DNA from: Dictyocoela muelleri
Taxonomy: Eukaryota > Microsporidia
Assembly: GCA_016256075.1 (NCBI GenBank)
Contig: SDVU01000404.1
Location: 1-13,797 of the forward strand
Direction: 5' to 3'
DNA length: 13,797 bases
This document shows positions 1-9,375 of this stretch, in pieces. The position numbers and the translations under genes are program-made. Positions within the stretch are counted from its first letter, which is position 1. The number at the start of each line of letters is the position of its first letter. Under the pieces are notes generated by a model. It searched no databases. It was not told where the DNA came from and saw nothing but the letters and a program-made list of their open reading frames with translations.

Positions 1-163
1 AAAAAAAACAAAAAAAACAAAAAAAAAACAAAAAAATAGAAAAAAAAAAAAAATCAAAAAAATCGAAAAAAAAAATAAACATAAATTTATTAAAACCCCA
101 CGCCCCCTTGAAAATTCCCAGTCCCTCTCCCGGGGGCCCTGGGGCCCACGTTGTGAAACACTG
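1..163. mobile_element. End of an hAT-like DNA transposon (partial)
   Basis: Read on the minus strand, the block ending at 163 begins CAGTGTTTCACAACGTGGGC, which resembles the terminal inverted repeats of many hAT elements (CAGTGTTTCYCAA-type starts). It continues into a GC-rich subterminal stretch (about 98-150) with short self-complementary runs (gggggccc, ggggccc). Positions 1-85 are almost pure A with scattered C, G and T and may be internal filler or a simple repeat. No transposase is visible, and the other end would lie to the left of the window. The next 8 bases (164-171, GTCTTTAC) are the expected place for an hAT target duplication, but the matching copy cannot be seen. The assignment rests on the terminus alone; it could be another superfamily or a short non-autonomous copy. 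Confidence 0.45.
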
Positions 164-360
164 GTCTTTACGACACGATTTTCTAAATATGGTTTATTAA
201 AGGTATTATCTGCAATAATTATCTAAGATTAGTCTTTATAGGCGATATATAGATGTAATGGTTTGAGGTGATTAAAGAATGACTATAGAAATATAAAAAA
301 TACATTTCAATAGAAAAGGTTTTTTTTGATGATTTTTATATTGACAATAAAACTATTTTT

Positions 361-503
361 TGTGTATTAATTAAGAAATGTTTATGGCTGCCAATACACT
401 TAATATTAGCATCTAAGATTTCGGATCTTGCCATTTATTTACCCCTGGGGGGTTGGGTAAGATCTAAATATTTTATTTTTATTCTAAATTTAATATATTA
501 ATT
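361..503 (+). repeat. Left copy of a direct repeat flanking the foldback element
   Basis: This stretch (tgtgtattaattaagaaatg to atatattaatt) is repeated in direct orientation at 1124-1271, with shared landmarks such as tttcggat, tttacccctgggg and ttttattctaaattt. The copies are roughly 80% identical by eye. It encodes part of the Merlin A linker region and abuts the foldback exactly at 503/504. Confidence 0.75.
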
Positions 504-1116
504 GGGCTAACAGGAAAAATGCCGAAGGCATTTTTCCGGTTTTTTCTTTGGTATTTTTGCCTAAAAAATGCCAAAAAAATAATAATAAATTAAATTGATA
601 CTAAGTAAAATTAATGATAAGTTAAATGAATAATAAGTTAAATTAATAATAATTTAAATTAACAATAAGTTAAATTAATAATAAATTAAATATATAATAA
701 ATTCATTAATAATAAGTTAAAATAATAATAAGTAAATTTGATTAATTTATTATTAATTTTAACTATTTTTATTTTAACTATTATTAATGAATTTATTTTA
801 TATTTAATTTATTATTAATTTAACTTATTATTAATTTAACTTATTATTAATTTAATTTATTGTCAAATTAACTTATTATTATGAATCTTATTGCTAATTT
901 AACTTATTATTAATTTAATTTATTTTTAATTTAACTTATTTTTAATTTAACTTATTATTAATTTAACTTATTATTAATTTAACTTATTATTAATTTTACT
1001 TATTATTAATTTTACTTAGTATCAATTTAATTTATTATTATTTTTTTGGCATTTTTCCGGCAAAAATACCGAAGAAAAAACCAGAAAAATGTCTTCGGCA
1101 TTTTTCCGGTAAGCCC
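504..1116. mobile_element. Foldback / MITE-like palindromic element inside Merlin A
   Basis: The two ends are inverted repeats: gggctaacaggaaaaatgcc at 504-523 faces ggcatttttccggtaagccc at 1097-1116. The complementarity continues inward for well over 100 bp on each side, through ccggttttttcttyggtatt and the AT-rich repeat tract. The arms meet near 738, so the right arm is longer because it holds more repeat units. Each tip also folds on itself (ggaaaaatgcc-gaa-ggcatttttcc, 513-537). There is no coding capacity. Two boundary readings are possible: 504-1116 with the outer GGGC/GCCC as part of the inverted repeat, or 511-1109 flanked by TAA (508-510 and 1110-1112), which would fit a 3-bp TWA target as used by PIF/Harbinger elements. 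The superfamily is unresolved. Confidence 0.7.
576..1040. repeat. 16-bp AT-only minisatellite in inverted arrangement
   Basis: The interior of the foldback element is built from variants of a 16-bp unit, aagttaaattaataat in the left arm (about 590-735) and its complement aacttattattaattt in the right arm (about 745-1030). Units vary by single substitutions and small length changes. The right arm has roughly nine more units than the left, so array expansion after the inversion is likely. There are no open reading frames and no other signal. Confidence 0.8.
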
Positions 1117-1123
1117 TATTCCA

Positions 1124-1271
1124 TGTGTATTTATTAAGAAATGCTTATGGCTTATGACGCACTTAATATTATCATCAAGGATTTCGGATATTACCCAAAA
1201 TTTACCCCTGGGGGAAAGTTTTGGGAAAGATCCAAATATTTCATTTTTATTCTAAATTTCATATATTAATT
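1124..1271 (+). repeat. Right copy of the direct repeat flanking the foldback element
   Basis: This is the direct counterpart of 361-503, starting 7 bp after the foldback ends and running to ttaatt at 1271. A short frame running from the foldback arm into this copy looks like a 69-residue protein but is only element sequence fused to Merlin fragment. A third, weaker relative of the segment tttacccctggggg...aagatccaaatattt lies at about 1329-1395. Confidence 0.75.
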
Positions 1272-1929
1272 GTGCATGAAATAATATCAATTTCTTACAG
1301 GAGGAGGGAAAAACTTTTGTCAGGCTTACTCTGGGGTAAATTTGGGCCAAGATCCAAGATTTATTCAAATCAGATAATTTGAAAATATATATATAAACTA
1401 TTATAATATTAATGGGAGAAAGTGATTTCTGTATGTATAAAGTATAATAACCTGGATAAAGTTGAAATAGATGATAATATGTTAAATATCAGCTTTATTC
1501 TCATCTAAGAAGACCTAATTCAATCATAACCGATACCTTATGTATATTAGATGCCTACGATAAAATTAATCGTTCTATTGTTCGATTAATCGCAGATAAG
1601 ACACAAACAGCATCCTACAGAAATATTTAACAATTTCCTTTATATTCGAATATCATTACTGAAGCGCACAAGTCGTATAGGAGATTAAATAAAAATAGAT
1701 ATGAACATAATACGGTATGCCATAAATATTATTTTTGTATATAAACCTTGTGGTGATCACGCTCAGTGTTTATAATCTTTTAACGGCCGAAAAAAACGGT
1801 AAAAACTGAAAGAAGGTATTAGCGTAATATAGACTATATTTAAAACACAAATTCGTTTTTCATAAAAACTGTGATAATTATCAGCATAAAATTTTAGATT
1901 TCATAAAATTTCTATTTGATAACCGCTTT

Positions 1930-4900
1930 TTAGTTATTTGTTTTTTTTATTTTTTATTTGTATTATTTTATTGTTATTTTTTTTCATTCATCGGATGTAG
2001 AATTCGTTCTGGCAATAAGATTAAATCACCGCTTTAAGATTTAATATAGATTCTAACCCAACTCTTTCGCAGGCAATTTTTGTAAAGCACAACAAAGGCA
2101 AAATATTTGTTTTTATCGATGCATTTATCGATACTCTCGATTTATTAAGTATCACTGATTATTTGATCATTTAATAAATCCTTAAAACAATATTTAAAGT
2201 TTTTATAATGCCTCTATCACAAGGCTGGATAAAATCAGTTGTTTTTTTTGTAAAAAACGCTAGTCAATATTAAAAATGTCTTACTAATAAAAATATGCAT
2301 TATCTAGAAGTAATAATATTTTATCATTCTCTTTGAACTATTTTTTTCATTAAACAAAGCCGCTTTTTCATAAAAATTTTTCGTTGTTATTTATTATTTG
2401 TAAGAGCTTTCATAATCAATCCCATATTGTAAAGCATTGATATTTTTGTAAAATCAGAGCGAATAATAACAATAATAATCAAAGACGAGTTTTTAATCTA
2501 GATTTAATGTAACTAGTTTCAATGTAACTCTTTTCTTCACGGTTTGAATCCACAAAGCTTAATTTCATTCTCGTATACAAATATATTATTGTCAATTTTT
2601 TATATAAAAAATGGAAGTCTCTCACAGTTGAAAATGTTTTTTTTAGCCATGTATTTCTATTCTTTCTTTTAATGATTTGGTAAACTCAGTAGAAAATTCG
2701 TATTTTCTAAGCTATCTTACCAGATAACTTTCTAAAAAATTAATTCATGTTGTTACGTTAATTTCCTTAACCTGTTATTACTGGCTCAATAATTAATTAA
2801 TTTAATATATTTCGTTATTCTAATGCCTATTTGTTTTGATATATTGCCATTTATTGTGTTGTTTTTATCTCTTAATTCATAAATGTTTTAATATGAAATC
2901 ATCGAGGCCAAAACTGTGTTTAAAGCTCGCATAATTGCTTGTTATGTTCTTTGAAATGAATTAATTTTTTTTACATGTTCATACGTGCCTTTAGATATTA
3001 CCTATTTTTCAAAAAATCAGTATATGAAACAATATAGGCAATTTTCATTACAATTTTTATTTTAGTATTAATTGTTATAAAAGTTCGTTTAGTCATAGGG
3101 TAAAAAATTTTTCTTTTTTTAAAAATTTATTTTAAAAAGAAAAATCTATAAAAAGGGTTTTTTTATTGCACTGAAAAATTATTACAATGTTTTAGATAAA
3201 ATATACTTCTTTTATTTCAATTGCTCTTGTAACAGAGTTTTCACACAAAAAGAAGTTGCTTTAGTCGGGATTTTTCCTTAATAAATGTTGCACTGTATTA
3301 ATAAAAAATATTGAAAAATAATAGAAAGAAATTGATGCTATACATATAATATTTACTTTACATGTAATTTTTGAAAAATAAAAATAAGTAATATATTTTG
3401 TATAACATGCTAAAATATACTGATTGCAACCGATGATTTCTCAACTCCTTCTTATCTGACTATTATTTCCTGCTGTTCAAGTAATACACCACTGCTGAAC
3501 TGCTCTGTAGCCCTATTATGTATACGATATCATTTTATGAATAATTCAGCGAGAATTTTAATTACATCTTAAAGATAAAGGCCTGAAATCTCAGTAGTTA
3601 CACTTTTTAATGTAAATTTAAGTATCTTTGTTCGAATTCACTGACGTCACTCTTTAATAAATAATGAGGAGAAGACATTAAGCGGTCATAACTATATTAG
3701 TATAGTATAATATACAGTTGTTACAGCATGTTATAGCTGATTAAGACTTGTCTTAATATGACGATGAATCAGAAAAGACTCTCTTAGGTGTGGAATTTAG
3801 TGCGGTGACGTATCTTGGCAAAAAAAGTGAAAATAAAAAATCATGAAAAGCCAAAATTACCTGTATCCTGCCGAGTCATTGATAAAACAAAGATTGCGTA
3901 TACAGCTGTGCTACCGGTTAGCTTATGAAGTGACGTATTATTGGAACACAAAAAGAAGGTCGCAGATACAAGGTAGTAGACCGCTCTCCGGGTTGGTAGC
4001 TTTAGATTTTGTCAACATGTAATAAAATAATATTTAAGAGAAAAAAATTCAACTCATGACATTATTGAAAATATGCCAAAAAAAAACAAAAACTAATTTT
4101 TTTCTTACAAAAAAGCAGCCATCGTGTTTATAATCGAGGATAATATGATTAGTGGATAAAAAGTTGTTTAATGTAAAAAAAAATAAAAATTACACCAGAC
4201 ACAAAAAAGAATAAATTGGTTTAAAGGTGTATTAATAAAAAATATCATATAAGAAAACCCCTTTAGTAGGGGAATTCTTAATCTTTCTAAAATACCATTA
4301 AACAATTATTTTGGTCGATTTATGAAATTTATTGTCGTGATTACGAAAAAGAATAATGAATGTTTGCGGCATAACAAAACTGAATTTGCAAAAAAAATGA
4401 AAGAAAACTACAATTTGATTTTAAGCAAGCAAATAAAATTTAAAATTACAAATTAATAAAAGAAGTACACAGTTAAAATAGACAAACCTGTCATATATAG
4501 AAAAAATTAGTTTTTTTCACTTGTAAATATACATGGTGAAATCCCCAGATATACGCTGATATTTAGAATATTTGGAGAAAATAATAAAGATATGATAATG
4601 AAAAAATAGTCGAAAATAGGCAAATACCAACTATTACGAGATAGCTTTTCGAGCATATATAAGTTACTTCACTTTATATAATTAACGGATGTCAATCCTA
4701 TACACAATCATTAAAAAAACGGAATTTATACTCGTGTAATAGTCGCATATTATTACAATCTAAAATAAAAAAGCCTTTCACACAAATAATATCGGCAATA
4801 TTTGGTATAAATTAAAATATTAAGAGAAATGAAGATCACGGGAAATCATATATTGGTTTTTGTACGCGTTTATCTGGTGTTATTATACTATTTAAAAATA

Positions 4901-5076
4901 TGAGTATGAAAAAAATTGGAAAGAGTGCTTGAAATTATTCAATATTTGATCAAAAAGAAATTCTAAGCTTTAAATAAAAAATATATAAGTTTGTATTTTA
5001 ATTTTCTCAAAAATTTCCTTAAACCTTTTTGGTTGTTGGCGATTTTACAGCCTTGCGCCATTTTTGATTACACTAC
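1930..5076. other. Gene-free AT-rich region
   Basis: No reading frame of useful length occurs on either strand, and no RNA gene could be recognised. Small structures only: a long A/T inverted repeat near 3105-3147 (atttttcttttt facing aaaaagaaaaat), a perfect 8-bp hairpin attaagac-tt-gtcttaat at 3740-3757, and a CCCCT/AGGGG hairpin at 4258-4272. Positions about 3640-4020 are visibly less AT-rich than the surroundings and hold two similar stretches, gcggtgacgtatcttgg and gaagtgacgtattattgg. Short open runs there (up to about 60 codons on the minus strand) match nothing I recognise. It may be decayed transposon or gene sequence. Confidence 0.6.
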
Positions 5077-5339
5077 TGTAGCGGGCTCAAGCAACAAAAA
5101 TTAAGTCAAAGATCAAAAAAAATTAACAGGAAAAAAAATCAAAAAAATTCAAAAAAATCAATTTATTCTATCAAAATTTACCTTTTCCCTCCAAAATTTA
5201 TGATAAAAATATAAAAGAAAACGTAATGTCACACACATGCTTTCACGAGGTGAATAAATAAATATTTTTTCAAGAAATTATTTTAAATCAATTTATTACA
5301 ATTACATTCTTGGTAACAGTATTGGTAAAGACTGATATA
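5077..5339 (+). repeat. 5' LTR of the Ty3/Gypsy element
   Basis: This 263-bp repeat starts TGTAGCGGGCTCAAG and ends GATATA. It matches the 3' LTR (9106-9251 plus 10393-10508, 262 bp without the Merlin insertion) along its full length, including the landmarks aaaatttatgataaaaatat, cacgaggtgaat and cattcttggtaacagtat. It is preceded by tacactac, which recurs immediately after the 3' LTR. The exact 3' edge is uncertain by a few bases. Confidence 0.9.
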
Positions 5340-5359
5340 TCTTGAATTCAAGGGAAAGG

Positions 5360-6250
5360 AAAATGTAACTAACGAATATCAATGAAGAAATCGAAAGCCT
5401 TAACAAGATACAGCATATCAGCGACAAATATGAAACGGCAACCTTCGAATACCGATATCAAAGACCGGATTACAAATACTACATAAAATCAACACACTAA
5501 CATCTATAAACAAACGAGATATAATACTCTGGTCCCAGACCTTCAGAGAACTTGACCGAATGTGTAACTGGAACGAAAACACACAATTAGAAGTTCTGCG
5601 ACAGATCGTGAGCATGAATATACAATTCTCGATTGGACCACCAAAAAATGTTGGCAATTATATCAATCTTATATTTAGACAAAATTACAATACTGAAAAT
5701 GCTTATAAGTATTACGACCGCCTAATAAACATAAAACAAAAAGACTATTACACCATACGAAAATATCTAAAGGAGATAGAAAACAGCTGCTACAAGTTAG
5801 GATTATGCCTTAGTTGGAACAACTCTACAATAAAATTCAAAACAAAGAGTCATTCTTTCAAGGACTAGAAGTTAGGACCAAACTCGAACTCTCGAAAAAT
5901 TTGCGCTATGATTTTCAAAATGTTTTTAATTCCATACTTTCAACTGAAAAATTGCTTATTGAATTATTAACTAGGAATGATAATTATAACACGACAGACG
6001 ACAACATAATAAGAAATAATCGACGACAAAAACACAAATATACGCATCAAATGTACAATGTGACCAAAACCTCTAGAGACATTAGAAGTAAAAAATATTG
6101 TTATCTGCATAAATTATTCACACACTCAGATGAAGAGTGTTTAGCACAAAAGAAAATGAGGAGCCAAAGTCGTGATCCAAACAATATATCCAAGAAGATG
6201 TTGGATAAAAATAATGATCAAAATAATAAAATACTCTCTCTCATAGAACC
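5360..6250 (+). pseudogene. gag-like region of the Ty3/Gypsy fossil
   Basis: This is the first coding part after the 5' LTR. In live relatives Gag forms the particle that packages the RNA. The region is rich in Lys, Asn, Tyr and Glu. Near its end (about 6097-6141) it carries a zinc-finger-like pattern C-x2-H-x4-H-x4-C, a spacing also seen in the gag of some plant Ty3/Gypsy elements, followed by a basic, Ser/Asn-rich tail. The assignment rests on position and this pattern; the main body has no sequence motif I can name. It is broken, as is the rest of the element. Confidence 0.6.
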
Positions 6251-6269
6251 AAAACCAATTATATCATCT

Positions 6270-6720
6270 ATACTGATCCCAGTAAAAATACAAGGAAGTG
6301 AGTAAAAAGGACTTCTAGACACCGGCTCAGTATACAATTATATCTCCGACAAAATGTTTGAGAACCTAGAAAAATACAAGAAATTACAAACAAATAAGAA
6401 GAGCCTAGAGTTAGCTAACGGTGAAAAAACAACAGCAGTGACGCCGATCGAATTAGAATTTTCGGTATATGAAGAGTGTTCCCTGAAAATTAAGGACTGG
6501 TTTTTCATTTGTCGGTCTGTCTACGACATTTTCTTAGGTATGGAATTTATCTTAAAGAACGGTGTAGTATTGGATATGAAAAACGAAACCATAAAGATTG
6601 ACGGTTCAGAGTACGAAATTGATCATGATGAAAACAGAAAGAACGAAAACGATGAGACATTACTAGAGAAGACAAAGATATACCATATTAGTGATGATGA
6701 AAAAAATGAAGCAACTAATA
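6270..6720 (+). pseudogene. Retropepsin-like protease region of the Ty3/Gypsy fossil
   Basis: The active-site motif of an aspartic protease, LLDTGSVYNYIS, is readable at about 6310-6345. It is followed by a beta-rich segment and a C-terminal DIFLGMEFI (about 6526-6552), matching the I-L-G-x-D/E-F pattern near the end of Ty3/Gypsy proteases. In live relatives the enzyme cuts the Gag-Pol polyprotein. Its place between gag-like and reverse transcriptase regions is the Ty3/Gypsy order. A charged linker follows to about 6720. Confidence 0.8.
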
Positions 6721-6739
6721 GATAGGTATAAAAGCCTAA

Positions 6740-7480
6740 ACCCTAAACTTGGATGCGTTGACATATTTGAACATGAGATACGGACAAACGGTAAATTTAT
6801 ACCTAGTAAAAGTAACTATGGTGTACCTATAGCGATTCGTGACGACTCTAAAGTGCATATAGAAGAACTTTTAAAAAATGGGATAATTAAGGAAGCAGAG
6901 ACCAGTTACATTTAACCATAATTTTTCGTTAAAAAATCAAATGGAAAACTGTGAGTCATAATCGATTGTCGGAATCTCAACAGCATTACCATCAAAGCAC
7001 ATAATCTCAGATCCAAAATTACCGACATACTTTCTAGACTGAAAGGAAAGAAAGTCTTCTCAAAGATAGACTTGAGTCAAGGGTTTTACCAAATTAAAAT
7101 CAAAGAAGAAGATGTCTTCAAAACGGCCTTCAGAGTTATGGGGAAAACTTATGTATTCAAACGCATGCCCTTTGGACTCACAAACGCACCATATACCTTT
7201 CAAAAAGCCCCGAGTAAAGTAATTAACAACCTTACAAACACTTACTCATATATCGATGATATTTTAATTGCATCAGATGACCTTAAATCCTATATTGAAA
7301 TCTGATTCATCTATTAGGCAGACTAAAAGAACATAATTTTGGGCATACATTCGATAAATGCGAGTTTGCGTAATTTAGCGTAGTATTTCTTGTCCACATA
7401 ATATCTCAAGATGGGATAATACCGGAAACATCGAAGGTAGACACATTTAAATACAGAGAACCGAAAACGAGAAAACAATT
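6740..7480 (+). pseudogene. Reverse transcriptase region of the Ty3/Gypsy fossil
   Basis: Recognisable RT blocks appear in order: the leading P-S-x-S/N-Y-G segment (about 6807-6825), the segment with FSKIDLSQGFYQIKI (about 7060-7103), the block MPFGLTNAPYTFQ (about 7165-7203), and the polymerase core YIDDILIAS (about 7250-7276). These are the standard Ty3/Gypsy blocks, including the catalytic YxDD. In live relatives the enzyme copies the element RNA into DNA. The region is part of the broken coding stretch. Confidence 0.9.
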
Positions 7481-7599
7481 AGATAGACTTCTTGGTTTTT
7501 TATAACTGGTTTAGAGAATATATACCTAACATGCCGAAAAATTATCAGAATTTTATGATATTTTAAAAGATAAAAATAAGACATTTAAGTGGTCCGATG

Positions 7600-8018
7600 A
7601 GAACAGAAGCAAAATGAGTGAAATCTTTAATGAAATTAAGAAACAGAACCTATTTCACTTTTCTGACCTTAATAAGCAATTCGATTTAAAATGTGACGCA
7701 TCCGACATCGGAATTGGATCTCTTTTGCTACAGGAAGGGAAATTATTTGGCATTTTTAGTAGTAAATTCAAAGCTTCTGAGCGTAACTACACCGTTGTTA
7801 AACAGAAAGACCTCGGAATAATAGAGTCCATGAAACATTACAGGCAAATTATATTTGGAGCACATACAATAATTCACACCGATAATGAAAACCTGACTTT
7901 CAGAGGCGATTTAACCAAAAGAATGAATAGATGTCTGATATTATTGGAAGTATATGACTACGAAATTAAACACGTGAAAGGAGATCTAAATAGCGAAGCA
8001 GATTTGTTATCTAGATAA
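7600..8018 (+). pseudogene. RNase H region of the Ty3/Gypsy fossil
   Basis: The readable stretch starts with a helix and then FDLKCDASDIGIGSLLLQ (about 7681-7734), the first acidic block of Ty3/Gypsy RNase H. ERNYTVVKQKDLGII follows (about 7780-7824), then IHTDNENLTF (about 7873-7902), and it ends KHVKGDLNSEADLLSR (about 7969-8016), the typical closing segment before the integrase. In live relatives it degrades the RNA strand during replication. Confidence 0.9.
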
Positions 8019-8179
8019 TTTGTAATAATTCCAGACGGAACACAAATAAACAACGCCAATAAACTAATTATGAATAAGTTAAATAAAAAATGAATGAAAT
8101 AAAGCTTTAGATAAATAAAAATACCTGATAAAAGAAATTATAAGCAAAATCTCTGAACTACGCGAGTTCTTGATACAAC

Positions 8180-9090
8180 CAGGGAGAAATAAGATGTTAA
8201 ACATGCTGAAAAAATCAATCAAACTCAAGAACATGAAAAAAAATTACCAAAACATGCAAAAAGTGTATTGTTTGTGCAAGAGAAAAAGAGTATAAGCCTA
8301 TTAATATCGCCACCAAATTTGTTACTCCAGTACCTCGCTTAAATGAAATTATAGCGGTCGACTTCAAGGGACCAATAAAAACCTCACAATATACGTCAAG
8401 AATCATTAAACGAGAATTATACATCCTTGTAGTCGCAGAAATATTCTCCAGATATACAGAAATAAAATTTTTGAAAAATATCAATTCATCGACCATCTGC
8501 AGCGCATTAGAATAAATCTGTATAGAAAATATCCTACCCCCGAAAAGTGTTTATCAGACAATGGCCGTCCGTTTACCTTGAAAAACTTTAGAAAACTAGT
8601 AAAAAAATACGACATTAAACATATTTTTACCACACCACATAACCCAACCGGAAAATCTGTATTTGAAAGAATAAACCGTGAAATCTCTGTGTCACTTAGG
8701 ATAAGTCGTGGAAATAACATCAAAAATACAACAACGAATATCTGGACTAGACTGAACCCACTAATAACAGTTCAATAGGCTACGCTTTATATGAAGTATA
8801 TTTTAACAAACCAATCATAAACACCAGAGACAATGAATTTAAAATAGACTATGATGAAATTAAAAAGAAACTAATTGAAAAGAGAGAAGTTTGGAACAAA
8901 CGAAAAATAAAAGATCATGTTGAATTTCAAATTGGCGATCTCGTTCACAAAAAAATATTAACCAAATAAAAATAGTAGCTAAGTTCGAAGGACCTTTTAA
9001 AATTATTAAAATAACAAGGAGCAATAACAACGCCTACATTGATGAAGGAAGCAAATTGACGAAAATATCGATGAAAAACCTGAAACTTTT
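8180..9090 (+). pseudogene. Integrase region of the Ty3/Gypsy fossil
   Basis: The core is marked by IIAVDFKGPIKT (about 8349-8384), the first acidic site of retroviral-type integrases, and by the second half with DNGRPFT and the segment FTTPHNPTGKSVFERINREI (about 8559-8690), which matches the H-P-x-N/T-G-x-x-E-R block. A C-terminal part around 8980-9080 resembles the G-P-F-x-I-I-K strand pattern of Gypsy integrase tails. No chromodomain was recognised. Minus-strand frames within this stretch are antisense shadows. Confidence 0.85.
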
Positions 9091-9091
9091 T

Positions 9092-9105
9092 AAGAGGGGG
9101 GAAGA
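9092..9105 (+). other. Polypurine tract of the Ty3/Gypsy fossil
   Basis: The run aagaggggggaaga consists only of purines and ends exactly where the 3' LTR begins (TGTTGCGGGC at 9106). This is the position and composition of the primer for plus-strand DNA synthesis in LTR retrotransposons. Confidence 0.8.
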
Positions 9106-9251
9106 TGTTGCGGGCTCAAGCAACAAAAATTTAGTCATAGATAAAAAAAAATTAACAGGAAAAAAAATCAAAAAAATTAAAAAAATCAATTTATTCCATC
9201 AAAATTTACCATTTATCTCCAAAATTTATGATAAAAATATAAAAGAAAACG
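9106..9251 (+). repeat. 3' LTR of the Ty3/Gypsy element, left portion
   Basis: This matches 5077-5222 of the 5' LTR from TGTTGCGGGCTCAAG to ataaaagaaaacg. The match stops at the Merlin B insertion point and resumes at 10393. The last eight bases, agaaaacg (9244-9251), are the left copy of the Merlin target duplication. Confidence 0.92.
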
Positions 9252-9302
9252 GGTTCACATTGGGTTTAGCGCATTTTATTTTTTATAGCGCATTTTATTT
9301 TT
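9252..9302 (+). repeat. Merlin B left terminal inverted repeat
   Basis: It starts ggttcacattgggtttagcg and pairs with 10333-10384. It contains agcgcattttatttttta at 9268-9285 and agcgcattttattttt at 9287-9302, two near-identical tandem copies spaced 19 bp apart. Confidence 0.93.
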
Positions 9303-9375
9303 AAAAAAAATAAAAATAACTTATTATTATAAAAATAAATAAATCTTTTTATTATAGATGTAAAAAGCAGAACCT

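Larger units (their letters stand above)
172..1900 (+). pseudogene. Merlin (ISXO2/IS1016-like) transposase remnant, Merlin A
   Basis: This is a cut-and-paste DDE transposase, now dead. In order: 195-360 matches the zinc-ribbon region of Merlin C in the same window (KYISIEKVFFDDF at 298-336 against KYISIRKGSFFDGF). 361-503 continues as LIKKCLWLPIHLILASKISD, the helical linker. After the foldback insertion the linker is repeated (1124-1271). KVEIDD (1458-1475) carries the first catalytic Asp at 1470-1472. From 1502 a near-open frame runs to 1742 (IVRLIADKT, then EAHKSYRRL). There the second catalytic Asp is replaced by Glu (1661-1663). In HAQCL-stop-SFNGR (1758-1790) the third catalytic Glu codon is TAA (1773-1775), a GAA-to-TAA type change. 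Other breaks include stops in the zinc-ribbon region, TAA at 1628-1630 and 1800-1802, and a frame change between 1475 and 1502. The TIRs are not recognisable. It is the most decayed of the three Merlin copies. Confidence 0.8.

Noticed and set aside
1046-1255. 69-residue plus-strand reading frame
   Set aside because: It starts inside the foldback arm and runs into the duplicated Merlin A segment; it is a chance fusion of two repeats.
2541-2551. GGTTTGAATCC, resembling a tRNA B box
   Set aside because: Flanking bases do not form a T stem and no acceptor, D or anticodon arm could be built.
3431-3459. CGATGA...CTGA, resembling C/D box snoRNA motifs
   Set aside because: The C box is imperfect, there is no terminal stem and the spacing is too short; such matches occur by chance.
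5418-5657. Minus-strand frame opposite the gag-like region
   Set aside because: It is antisense to retrotransposon coding sequence and has no recognisable domain.
8215-8723. Two overlapping minus-strand frames
   Set aside because: They lie opposite the integrase region, whose motifs are clear on the plus strand.
9056-9304. 82-residue plus-strand frame across the retrotransposon end
   Set aside because: It crosses integrase tail, polypurine tract, LTR and Merlin TIR; its apparent C-terminus is only TIR sequence.
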